64,000 nt of DNA from Thermoplasmata archaeon (GTDB taxonomy: Archaea > Thermoplasmatota > Thermoplasmata > Thermoplasmatales > Thermoplasmataceae): NCBI GenBank assembly GCA_021797555.1, contig JAJZZM010000001.1:104874-168873 (forward strand), in the 5' to 3' direction. A model generated the notes under the pieces. The model saw nothing but the letters and a program-made list of their open reading frames with translations, did no database searches and was not told the origin of the DNA. Numbering within the stretch: the stretch's first letter is position 1; each line of letters starts with the position of its first letter. This document shows, piece after piece, positions 33,361 to 42,284 of this stretch. A program made the position numbers and the translations under genes.

Positions 33361-33600
33361 CAATGTTTTAGAGGAGATATTAAAGGACCCTGAGATGCTG
33401 AAGAAGTTTAGAAATGAGATGGAAAAATAAAGCATATTTAACTTTGGAGAACCCTTTCCAATTCCAATGACCTTAACATGGTATTTGATGAATAACCCAA
33501 TATTATCAATGACAATATTAAAAATAAAACTGAGTAGGGGCTATTCGTAATGGCCAGTATGATTGTTATGCCAAAAAATAACAAATTAAGAAGAAATTAA
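33361..33600 (+). repeat. Decayed second copy of the integrase-tail/membrane-protein module
   Basis: 33361-33430 repeats 32632-32701 at about 90% by eye and ends with the same protein tail LKKFRNEMEK and stop. Further on, ATTGTTATGCCAAAAAATAA (about 33562) resembles the start of the same matching block at about 32850. The gene-free stretch 33233-33613 otherwise holds nothing I recognise. Confidence 0.65.
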
Positions 33601-33613
33601 CGGTAAATAAATT

Positions 33614-34798
33614 TTAGTAATATTTAAAATCATCCCTGATAACTAAAAATCCCATAACTATGGAAAGTACAATAAAAGCGATGCCATAGTATAAAATGCC
33701 ATAAAAAAGTCCCGTTATTCTATCCAGCAATCCCAGGAGAATTACCGGAAATCCAACCCCCATATATATAATTATATAATAATTGGCAAGCATGTCTCCA
33801 GTTTTCTCCGGAGGTGAAATATCCTTAATCTCTCTTGTTGCGCCTGTGAAAGCAAAACCCTGCCCCATTCCAGCAAGTATGGTTCCTATAATAAATACAT
33901 ACAAAGAATTTCTCATAATCGATATAAGGATGAAGACTATTGCAAATGCAATAAATACCATGCCAGAAAACATTGAATTTTTAATTTTTAATTTTAATGA
34001 AATGATCTGGAAAATAGATGCTATGCCCAGCATAAGAAATACTATAATGCCACCAATAGCTATGTTATTTACGCCCGAAAGCTTTATTATATACACTGGA
34101 GCCAGGGACATAAAAAATGCTGTAATTGACCATGCAACAAATGCGACAAAGGAACTTAACAGGAACATCCTTATAACATTCCTGTCTATTGATGGGAAAT
34201 GTAATTTCAACACATAATTTTTTGTGGATGTATCTTTCAGTGGATACATTGCCAGAGCCGGTATTAAGACTAAAATAATGGAAACTAAATAAACAAGTCT
34301 CAGTGGATATGGCAAATACTGGGCCATGATGCCACCGATTAAAGGTCCTGTTGCGGTTCCTGCAGAAGTTCCTATTGAAGTCAAAACTGCACCCGCCTTC
34401 CTGTGATAATGAAATAACAACGCACTTGCAGGCCCTGCAATGGCTCCACTTGCCAGACCCATAAATGCGCGCCCAAGGAAAAGCATGTACACATTTCTGG
34501 CAAATAGAAAAGAAAGTAATCCAATAAGTTCCATAATAACACCTATGCCCACAGGAAATTTCCTACCGTGCCTATCTGAATACTGCCCCCAGAAGAGCAG
34601 CGATGGAATCAACATCAAAACGTATATTCCGAAAATATCTGTAATTATAAATGGCCCAAAATGATATCTTATTGCGTAAAGATCATAAATCGGTGCAGTG
34701 ACATTGGAAGCTGCCATGATAGAAAACAGAAGAAGAACTATAATAGCGCTTCCAGCATTGATCCATCTTCTTTCTGAATTATTATTCCCATATTCCAT
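33614..34798 (-). CDS. Major facilitator superfamily transporter
   Basis: 394 residues, 12 predicted transmembrane segments, with the MFS loop 2-3 signature in WGQYSDRHGRKFPVG (about 72-86) and GLASGAIAGPASALLFHYHRKAG in helix 4-5. The shape suggests a drug-efflux-type exporter. It is divergent from an ArsR-type regulator 95 bp away, which probably controls it. ATG 34798. Substrate unknown. Confidence 0.85.
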   Translation of the reverse strand: MEYGNNNSERRWINAGSAIIVLLLFSIMAASNVTAPIYDLYAIRYHFGPFIITDIFGIYVLMLIPSLLFWGQYSDRHGRKFPVGIGVIMELIGLLSFLFARNVYMLFLGRAFMGLASGAIAGPASALLFHYHRKAGAVLTSIGTSAGTATGPLIGGIMAQYLPYPLRLVYLVSIILVLIPALAMYPLKDTSTKNYVLKLHFPSIDRNVIRMFLLSSFVAFVAWSITAFFMSLAPVYIIKLSGVNNIAIGGIIVFLMLGIASIFQIISLKLKIKNSMFSGMVFIAFAIVFILISIMRNSLYVFIIGTILAGMGQGFAFTGATREIKDISPPEKTGDMLANYYIIIYMGVGFPVILLGLLDRITGLFYGILYYGIAFIVLSIVMGFLVIRDDFKYY

Positions 34799-34893
34799 GG
34801 AAGCTAATTATCCATTTTAAATTAAGGAGGATGTTATATAATGAAAATCTGATGCATAGCAAAGTATATTTATCAATTCAAATATAAGCATAT

Positions 34894-35595
34894 GTGCCCA
34901 GTTATAATAACAATTCAGAGCAAACTCATAAAATCTCCATGGATAGGTTATTTTACTGTCTTTCCAGCCCGGTAAGGCTCAAGATAATAAGAATTCTTTC
35001 AGACGGTAAAAAAACAGTAAAAGATATTTCAGAGTTATTGAACATTTTACAACCCTCTGTGTCAGGGCATTTAAAAATACTATCCGAATATGGATTTGTA
35101 AGTGAGCTCCAGTACGGAAGAGAGGTGTTTTATAAGATCATTCCTGAACGGGTTGAGCTTTTGACAACATATTTGGATGATATGGCCGGAAATCATAAAA
35201 TATCTATAACAACAAAACAAGCCCGTAATAATGTCTCTTTTTCAGAATGCAGAAGATGTTATGACCATCTGGCAGGTCATGTTGGCGTAATGCTTCTGAA
35301 AACACTGTTATTGAACGACTGGCTTATACAGATAAGCGATAAACCTGAATATGATTTAACCGATAAAGGTGAAATAAACATGCTCAGACTCGGAGTTAAA
35401 ATACCTGTAAAAAGGAGGCATGGACGAATTTTTGCCTATGGATGCAAAGACCTGACCGAAAAGGAATTCCATCTGGGTGGGGCACTTGGGTCTGAACTTA
35501 TGAAGGGACTAATTGCAAGAGGGTTTATTTCTATTTATGATAATTCCAGGGTTATAACAGTTATAAAACCTATAAAAGATTGGGTTGATATATAG
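34894..35595 (+). CDS. ArsR-family transcriptional regulator with C-terminal effector-like domain
   Basis: 233 residues. Residues 16-100 are a winged-helix ArsR domain (DRLFYCLSSPVRLKIIRIL, QPSVSGHLKILSEYGFV). Residues 118-233 form the extra domain found in some ArsR proteins with the motif CRRCYDHLAGHVGVMLL, then HLGGALGSELM. The start is GTG 34894, about 26 bp after a TATA-like box, though 34939 is possible. It is likely to regulate the divergent MFS transporter. The Cys pair could sense metal, but the usual ArsR Cys site in the DNA-binding helix is absent. Confidence 0.82.
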   Translation: MPSYNNNSEQTHKISMDRLFYCLSSPVRLKIIRILSDGKKTVKDISELLNILQPSVSGHLKILSEYGFVSELQYGREVFYKIIPERVELLTTYLDDMAGNHKISITTKQARNNVSFSECRRCYDHLAGHVGVMLLKTLLLNDWLIQISDKPEYDLTDKGEINMLRLGVKIPVKRRHGRIFAYGCKDLTEKEFHLGGALGSELMKGLIARGFISIYDNSRVITVIKPIKDWVDI

Positions 35596-36074
35596 AATAT
35601 TATAAATTTTCAATGTTAATTAGATATGATATTTCAGGTATTGTAGAATAAAGTTATCGCATTGAAATTCACTGTAATTTATTTGGTTTAGAGAGATTTC
35701 CTGCAAAACTATGTTATTCAGAGACATATGTAACATTATCCATGATAATATAGATTATACTTATAAGATAGGTTTAAAATTCTATCACCTGTTTCTAGGA
35801 TATATTAAAATTCTTTTAATTAACTAATTTTTGCAGCTTTTTTGTGGAAATGGACCATATTTGCTTTATAGATATTTAACAGGGTCTAGACAATTTATTT
35901 TTACTTTCTTCCTATATTGTAATCACCTCTCCATATATTTTTTATATCTTAATTATAATATAATTTATTAAGCATATAATATTATTTTTATATTACAAAA
36001 CGGTACCGTGAGTATATAAATAAAAACCTGAAAAGACCAATTAAATATGTTACCTACTTGAACTTTTATGATAA
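35596..36074. other. Gene-free region next to tRNA-Leu
   Basis: 479 bp. Its last 100 bp (35971-36074) are the conserved flank shared with the other tRNA-Leu. The rest is AT-rich; I see no gene. A minus-strand AGAGGTGATT near 35930 looks like a ribosome-binding site, but no frame follows it. Confidence 0.5.
35971..36074 (-). repeat. Conserved downstream flank of tRNA-Leu (copy 2)
   Basis: Matches 29829-29930 over about 100 bp at roughly 70% by eye, with the same blocks in the same order and the same distance from the tRNA. Confidence 0.6.
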
Positions 36075-36159
36075 TGCAGAGGACGGGATTTGAACCCGCG
36101 AACTCCTTCGAGACTAGACCCTTAATCTAGCGCCTTTGTCCTAACTCGGTAACCTCTGC
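36075..36159 (-). tRNA. tRNA-Leu (apparent anticodon AAG)
   Basis: 85 nt. Acceptor GCAGAGG/CCTCTGC, discriminator A, anticodon stem CTAGA/TCTAG, loop TTAAGGG, long variable arm CTCGAAGGAGT, T-arm GCGGG-TTCAAAT-CCCGT. The loop reads anticodon AAG. Archaea normally use GAG here, with loop TTGAGGG, so one G-to-A change at position 34 would explain it. All other features are normal. Confidence 0.9.
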
Positions 36160-36198
36160 ATATCTATATGTTTTCAAAATATATTAACTTTATAATAA

Positions 36199-38910
36199 AT
36201 GATAATACAATTTATTAATGATATCATAATTATTGCCCACATGATAAATGAGGATACACTGGTAATAGCCAATCCGGGAACGGGAAAAACAACCAGGATT
36301 GCCGAAGAGGTTGTTGGCCTTATTAAAGATGGAGTCAAAACCGATAGAATATTATGCATAACATTTACAAACAAGGCAGTAGAGAGCTTAGAAAATAAGA
36401 TAAATCAAAAATTAGTTGAAAATAATATAAATAATATAACGGCATATGATTTAAAAATAAGGACATTCCATAGCTTTGCATATGAGGAATTAAATGAAGA
36501 TGATACCATAAATGATATAATATCATATAACCTTGCCAGATATTTAATTTATAAAAAATTAAGAGAACTGAAAGCATTTAATTATTCAAGGGATTATGTA
36601 ATAAGTAATATAATACCAAAATTAGAGAATGCTATAAGATATTTAAAAAGTTTTGGAATAAAACCACACGATATTAAAAATAATAGGGATACAATAAAAG
36701 AATTAATAATTAAAAAACACGATGAAAATGTTAAAAACATCGGTCGTGAGGAGGAGGAATATTTATTTGATTATTTCTATGAGGCCTTTGACTATTATGA
36801 AAATAATAAAAAATATTATGATTATAATGATTTATTATTTGAATTTATTAAAAAGGAAAACAAAAACGAATATGATTATATATTTGTTGACGAACTGCAG
36901 GATGTAAATAATATAGAAGCAGAGATAGCAAATAATGCAGGGCATAAAAAATATTTTGTAGGGGATAAAAAACAGTCCATATTTGGATTCCAGGGTGGGG
37001 CCTTGTCCGTTTTTAAGGAGCTCATTGACAATAGCACCATAAATAAAATTTACCTGGAAAAAAACCATAGAAGCACTGACGCAATACTGAATTATTCAAA
37101 GGAATTTTATTTAAAATATTCCAATGACAATTCCGATGAACTGGATAAATTTAATGGCGAGAAGGGCAGGGGTGAACCTGTAAAAATAATTGAATCCGAT
37201 GAACCCGAAAATTCAATAATAGAAATTATAAACGAAATAGAGAAAAAATCCGATAAAAAAATAGGCATAATTGCAAGAACAAATGATCAGATAGATAAAA
37301 TATCAAAAATATTTGATGGCTATAATATAAAATATACAAGTGATTCAAATATACATACAGTAAATGAAGCAAAAAAGGATATAATAGATTTTTTTAGGGG
37401 AATATTTTATGATGATAATGATGATATTATAAAGGCGATATTCTCACCGTTTTCAGGCCTATCATTAAAGGCAGCATTTGAAATTTCAGATAAAATAAAT
37501 AATGAAAATAATTTACTGGAGTTTTATAATGAACCATTTTTTTCCCTAAAGAAGAAGGATTTCAATAAGGAAACAGTAAATGAATTATTTAACAAAAATA
37601 TATTGCCTATAGCAGCATCAATAAGCAATGAGTATTTTTTAACAGCCGCAACAGTAAAATCATCATTGAAAGAATTCTTTGATGTTGAGGATAATTATAC
37701 AAGAAAAAATTTTTTTGATTATTTGGAACTGGCATATTCTGAAAACGAAAACATATCGAATGAGGGGAAAATAATATTGACAACAGTACATAAGGCAAAA
37801 GGCCGTGAATTCGACAATGTAATATATTTACCAAAAAAGAAAAGGAAAACGGATTCGTATATAGATATAATAACATCATCAATTATTAGTGTAATAAAAA
37901 ATATAGATGTTGACAATGAATTAATGGAAGAGGATATAAGAGTGGATTTTGTGGCATTTACAAGGGCAAAATATAATTTATATATAGCTCTAAAATCAAA
38001 GGAATCCGATTATTATTATATAAATAATTATTCTGACATTAAAAAATTGTCAAATATAGAGAACAGTATTGCAATACCGGATAAAAATAGATATGATGAG
38101 GCATATATGAAATTTGTCAACGGAGAATATGAGGATGCTATAAAAATTTTAAATGAAAAAGATGACTGGCTAAGGAATTTGATTTATAATTTCTTTAAGA
38201 ATAAAACAAAATTATCATTTTCATTGATAAGCATAGATAACCCATACTGGTTTTTAAAGAATTACATATTAAAGTTAAATGAAAAAACCGATGCCCTGTA
38301 CTACGGTTCAAATGCGCATGATTTTGCAGAATCCATATATAAAAACGAGCTCGATATGGAATCTGTTGATGAAGAGTATAAAGATGTTGTAGCAAATATA
38401 AAATCGGTTATTAATGCGATAAAAACAGGATTCAACATGGAGCAGATAGCCGCCGAAGTTGGTGGGGCAATAAGGGTTAACCAGATGTTTGATGAATTTA
38501 AAAATGTTGATGATTCAATAACATTTTTCGGCAAGCTTGATGCGGTTTTCAGCGATGGCGATAAATATTTAATCCTTGATTATAAAACTGATAAAAATAG
38601 CAATAACATACGCCATCACAGGGTTCAGCTATTATCATATAAAATACTGTATTCGGTAAAAAATAACATAGACATAAATAAAATAAGCACTGCCCTTGGC
38701 TATATAAGCATGAGGGGCAACATAAATACCCACAGGAATGACAGCGGTGTTTTTTACAAGGAACCGGATAAATATTCTGAAAAAACGTTAAAAGGTTATA
38801 TAAAAAGGTTTTTGGATTATAGGGAAAACCCTGAAATATATATAAAAGACCTTATCAATTCTGATAACAATGATACCCTGTTTAACAGGTTGATAAATAT
38901 TCTTAAATAA
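36199..38910 (+). CDS. UvrD/AddA-like helicase with C-terminal RecB-type nuclease
   Basis: Superfamily 1 DNA helicase fused to a PD-(D/E)XK nuclease; family role is processing or degrading DNA ends in repair. 903 residues: Walker A NPGTGKTT (25-32), motif Ia ITFTNKAVESL, Walker B FVDELQDV with D231/E232, motif III GDKKQSIFGFQGG, motif V TVHKAKGREFDNVIYL, motif VI VAFTRAKYNLYIAL, then a nuclease near 690-860 with GKLDAVF (D781) and LDYKT (793-797). ATG 36241 would give a start just before Walker A and is also possible. No AddB partner is nearby. Confidence 0.88.
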   Translation: MIIQFINDIIIIAHMINEDTLVIANPGTGKTTRIAEEVVGLIKDGVKTDRILCITFTNKAVESLENKINQKLVENNINNITAYDLKIRTFHSFAYEELNEDDTINDIISYNLARYLIYKKLRELKAFNYSRDYVISNIIPKLENAIRYLKSFGIKPHDIKNNRDTIKELIIKKHDENVKNIGREEEEYLFDYFYEAFDYYENNKKYYDYNDLLFEFIKKENKNEYDYIFVDELQDVNNIEAEIANNAGHKKYFVGDKKQSIFGFQGGALSVFKELIDNSTINKIYLEKNHRSTDAILNYSKEFYLKYSNDNSDELDKFNGEKGRGEPVKIIESDEPENSIIEIINEIEKKSDKKIGIIARTNDQIDKISKIFDGYNIKYTSDSNIHTVNEAKKDIIDFFRGIFYDDNDDIIKAIFSPFSGLSLKAAFEISDKINNENNLLEFYNEPFFSLKKKDFNKETVNELFNKNILPIAASISNEYFLTAATVKSSLKEFFDVEDNYTRKNFFDYLELAYSENENISNEGKIILTTVHKAKGREFDNVIYLPKKKRKTDSYIDIITSSIISVIKNIDVDNELMEEDIRVDFVAFTRAKYNLYIALKSKESDYYYINNYSDIKKLSNIENSIAIPDKNRYDEAYMKFVNGEYEDAIKILNEKDDWLRNLIYNFFKNKTKLSFSLISIDNPYWFLKNYILKLNEKTDALYYGSNAHDFAESIYKNELDMESVDEEYKDVVANIKSVINAIKTGFNMEQIAAEVGGAIRVNQMFDEFKNVDDSITFFGKLDAVFSDGDKYLILDYKTDKNSNNIRHHRVQLLSYKILYSVKNNIDINKISTALGYISMRGNINTHRNDSGVFYKEPDKYSEKTLKGYIKRFLDYRENPEIYIKDLINSDNNDTLFNRLINILK

Positions 38911-38997
38911 AAACTTAATAATGTGTTATAATAAATATTTATATAATATAATTTTATTTTTAAAAAATAATAAATATAGTAAAGTAATAACAAACAA

Positions 38998-39990
38998 ATG
39001 ACTATTATTATAATAATATTAAAATTCCTGTCAATTGTATTTGGATCAATTATAGCGGGTTTTATAGGGTCTTTAACTGGTCTTGGTGGTGGAACCGTAC
39101 TGGTCCCTGTCTTAACATTATTTTATGGAATACCGTTTATATTTGCTGCAGGTGCAAGTTTGATATCAACAATAGCGACCTCTGCAGGCTCAGCAAGTGC
39201 ATACACAAAGAAAAAGATAGCAAATATAAGAATAGGCATTGGGCTGGAAATTGCAACAACCACCGGTGCCATAGTCGGGTCATTGACACTGGTTACAATA
39301 GATAGGGTACATTTAATATTTATAGTTTATATACTGTTTGGCCTTGTGCTATTATTTTCATTAATACCCACAATAAAGAAAATTGGGGCAGAAATACCGC
39401 CTGAAACAAAACCCGACTGGACAACAAAGCTCTTCCAGTTAACAGGTTCATATTATGATGAGAGGCTAAGGCAAACAATAAAATATCACGGCATCAGATG
39501 GTGGCTCGGTGAAATAGTAATGTTCTTTGCTGGCTTTGTTTCCGGTCTTCTTGGGATAGGGTCCGGGGCATTAAAGGTTTTAGGTATGGACTGGGCCATG
39601 AACTTGCCCATGAAAGTAACAACAACATCAAGTAATTTCATGATAGGAATAACGGCAGCAACAGGAAGTTCAATATACTGGTATGAAGGTTATATAAATT
39701 TGTTTATTGCCGCGGCTACTGCAATAGGCGTGCTAATAGGTGCATATTTTGGTGCCAAAGTTCTTGTCAGGATATCAAATGAGAATATCAGGTGGGTATT
39801 CTTTGCGATATTATCATTTCTAGGATTTGATATGGTATTCAAGGGATTACATTTGGCCAATTTTATAATAACGTTTTCATTAATGATACAGTTCTTTATA
39901 TCAATAGCAATATCTATAACTATGATAACGCTATTATATATCCATACAAAGAGAAAGGAGTATAAAAATAAAAATGGTGATAAAAAATGA
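38998..39990 (+). CDS. TauE/SafE-family anion exporter
   Basis: 330-residue multi-pass inner-membrane protein. Two repeated halves show the family pattern: FIGSLTGLGGGTVLVPVLTLFYGIP with AAGASLISTIATS near the start, and GLLGIGSGALKVLGMDWAMNLPMKVTTTSSNFMIG in the second half. The family moves organosulfonates, sulfite or other small anions. It overlaps the next gene by 4 bp (ATGA). With the DUF1634 protein it forms a pair that is often found together. Confidence 0.9.
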   Translation: MTIIIIILKFLSIVFGSIIAGFIGSLTGLGGGTVLVPVLTLFYGIPFIFAAGASLISTIATSAGSASAYTKKKIANIRIGIGLEIATTTGAIVGSLTLVTIDRVHLIFIVYILFGLVLLFSLIPTIKKIGAEIPPETKPDWTTKLFQLTGSYYDERLRQTIKYHGIRWWLGEIVMFFAGFVSGLLGIGSGALKVLGMDWAMNLPMKVTTTSSNFMIGITAATGSSIYWYEGYINLFIAAATAIGVLIGAYFGAKVLVRISNENIRWVFFAILSFLGFDMVFKGLHLANFIITFSLMIQFFISIAISITMITLLYIHTKRKEYKNKNGDKK

Positions 39991-40388
39991 AGAACCATGA
40001 TGATGAGGTAGTTATAAGTTACTTCCTGAAGGCAGGTGTTTTTATAAGTCTGGCATTTCTTGTAGCCGGCGTGATAATAATGTTCGCAAAGAATGGCGGT
40101 AATGGCGTTACATTAAGCCAGATATCATCATATCGTTATGCATATAACCACCATATAGATTCCGCAAGAATTTCATTATCCAATATACCATATGGATTGA
40201 CGACATTCGATGGTTTATACTTCATAACTGTTGGCCTTTGGGTTTTAATATTTACCCCGATAACGGTTGTTTTCATAGGCTGGTTATCATTCCTGGAGGA
40301 TAAAAACTATTTATACGTTGGCATGGCATCCATAGTATTATTCAATTTATTCTTTGCAATGCTTGTAATACCAAGATTTATAACCTGA
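39987..40388 (+). CDS. DUF1634-family membrane protein
   Basis: 133 residues with three hydrophobic helices (about 15-35, 75-97 and 108-128) and the family phrase FDGLYFITVGLWVLIFTPI. It overlaps TauE/SafE by 4 bp, so the two are translated together and probably act as one membrane complex. Its biochemical role is not known to me. Confidence 0.85.
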   Translation: MKNHDDEVVISYFLKAGVFISLAFLVAGVIIMFAKNGGNGVTLSQISSYRYAYNHHIDSARISLSNIPYGLTTFDGLYFITVGLWVLIFTPITVVFIGWLSFLEDKNYLYVGMASIVLFNLFFAMLVIPRFIT

Positions 40389-40474
40389 ATATATTTTATA
40401 AATTTTTATAAAATATAGTTATAGGAATATAAAAAAATTATAATATTTTAATATAATATATTATTTAATATAAT

Positions 40475-40933
40475 ATGGCGGTTAACAATACATTCTTCGG
40501 TTTTGTAAGGAAATTCGAGATAAGGGATGCAGAAAAAATAATGAAAATAATAAAATGCTCATTATCGGAATATTATACAAAATCATTGATTCTTGATCTA
40601 TACAGATCATGGCCGGAGGCTTTTCTGGTTTATGACAATTTTGATTCCGTTTCCGGCTTTATTATAGGTTCAAAATATTCCGGAACAGAGGGAAGAATAC
40701 TATTATTTGCTGTTGAAAAGGAATTTAGAAACAATGGTATAGGTTTAAAATTGCTGGATGGAATTACAAAGGTAATGTTTAATGCGGGATTATCGACAGT
40801 AAGGCTTGAGGTAAGAACGGATAATGAAAATGCAATAAAATTTTATAGAAAAAATGGTTTTTCCATAATATCTACATTAAAAAATTATTATTCAGATTTA
40901 TCCGATGCATATTTAATGTGGAAAATAATATAA
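40475..40933 (+). CDS. GNAT N-acetyltransferase (RimI-like)
   Basis: 152 residues. The acetyl-CoA motif A is LFAVEKEFRNNGIGLKLLDG (R-x-x-G-x-G/A type), followed by LEVRTDNENAIKFYRKNGF, the diagnostic RimI/NatA-type motif B. The likely role is N-terminal acetylation of proteins. A single gene, with its stop 4 bp from the convergent SAM synthetase stop. Confidence 0.87.
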   Translation: MAVNNTFFGFVRKFEIRDAEKIMKIIKCSLSEYYTKSLILDLYRSWPEAFLVYDNFDSVSGFIIGSKYSGTEGRILLFAVEKEFRNNGIGLKLLDGITKVMFNAGLSTVRLEVRTDNENAIKFYRKNGFSIISTLKNYYSDLSDAYLMWKII

Positions 40934-40937
40934 AAAT

Positions 40938-42152
40938 TTAAAATACATTGACTTTTCCATCAACAAACATATTTGTTAAATCTGATATGTGTGCCAATCT
41001 TTCATCGGCTATGGCCCTTATATTATTTTTATGCTTTGATGGATCAACGTTTTTTTCGTATATAACCTGCAGTGAAGCTACGTGTGGCTCATCAACAGGC
41101 CTGCCTATCTGTGAAACTATTCTTACCAAAACCTCTTTAATATCCCCGCCTTCTTCTTTTACTACCTGATCTGCTATAACGTTTGACAATACATTGTATA
41201 ATTTTCCCACATGTGTTACAGGGTTTTTACCTGCAGCTGCTTCCATGCTCATTGGCCTGTATGGTGTTATTAAGCCTGTTACCCGGTTGCCCCTTCCCAC
41301 AGATCCGTCATCGCCATTTTCCATTGATAAACCTGTTACCGTTAAATAATAAACGCTGTCATCCTTTAAATCACCGGTATTAACAAAGACATTTACATCA
41401 TTGTTTGTATATCTTGATGCATTATCCTTTATTTTATTTATTAATTCCTCCTTGACTGAGAAATATTCATCCGGATCATTTACATATTTATCCACATATG
41501 CTGCTGCCACCGTCAAATTTATTGTCTTATTTTTTCTGAAGCCCATTACCTTTACATCATAACCTATCTGTGGCAGGGATTTCTTTAATTCTCCATTTAT
41601 GTAATTTTCTGTTAGTTTTACGAGATTTTCAGTATCTGTAAAAGGTGCAAAACCCACGCCAAAGGATGTATCGTTTGCCTTGAATTTCTGCGTGTCGTAT
41701 AATCCCTTTAAATCTATTGATCCATTTCCTATCCTTGAATCCAGCATTATATCTGAATCAATATCTAAATCCGGGAAATGTTCTTTTAAATAATCCTTTG
41801 CCGCCTTTATTGATAATGATTTTACGGGTATTCTGTCATTCCCAACCGATGCTGTTGCCCTTCCGCTTAATAATATATATGTAGGCTCTAAAACATTGCC
41901 GCCCTTGAATTTCGGATCGGATTGACCACCAACAACCTCTACCTGATCTGTATTGTGATGCAAAATTCTTCCATAATGCTTGATATAATATTTACTTAAA
42001 GATCTGCTAACTGCTTCGGCTATTCCATCAGAAACGCTATCGGGATGACCTATGCCCTTTCTCTCAACTATCTCAACTTCCCTGCTTGCTGTAGGGCTCT
42101 GCTGTATTGCTTCAACCTGTATATTCCTATCAACTTTTAATTGCGATTCCAT
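40938..42152 (-). CDS. mat: S-adenosylmethionine synthetase (archaeal type)
   Basis: Makes SAM from methionine and ATP. 404 residues, the archaeal MAT family length, unrelated at first glance to bacterial MetK. Seen: ERKGIGHPDSVSDGIAEAVSR at about 30-50, HHNTDQVEVVGGQSDPKF, SRIGNGSIDLKGLYD and the late MSMEAAAGKNPVTHVGKLYN. It supplies SAM used by AmrS and feeds MTA to the phosphorylase at 57-58 kb. ATG 42152. Confidence 0.95.
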   Translation of the reverse strand: MESQLKVDRNIQVEAIQQSPTASREVEIVERKGIGHPDSVSDGIAEAVSRSLSKYYIKHYGRILHHNTDQVEVVGGQSDPKFKGGNVLEPTYILLSGRATASVGNDRIPVKSLSIKAAKDYLKEHFPDLDIDSDIMLDSRIGNGSIDLKGLYDTQKFKANDTSFGVGFAPFTDTENLVKLTENYINGELKKSLPQIGYDVKVMGFRKNKTINLTVAAAYVDKYVNDPDEYFSVKEELINKIKDNASRYTNNDVNVFVNTGDLKDDSVYYLTVTGLSMENGDDGSVGRGNRVTGLITPYRPMSMEAAAGKNPVTHVGKLYNVLSNVIADQVVKEEGGDIKEVLVRIVSQIGRPVDEPHVASLQVIYEKNVDPSKHKNNIRAIADERLAHISDLTNMFVDGKVNVF

Positions 42153-42284
42153 GATTGCCTTATAAATATTGGTTCTTAAATGTTTTGTATTGCGGCTAAT
42201 AAATTACTGGATATTAAAAAGTATTACTATAAGTAATTATGAAAAATATACATAAATTTTTATCACAAGTTTTAATAAAGTAAT

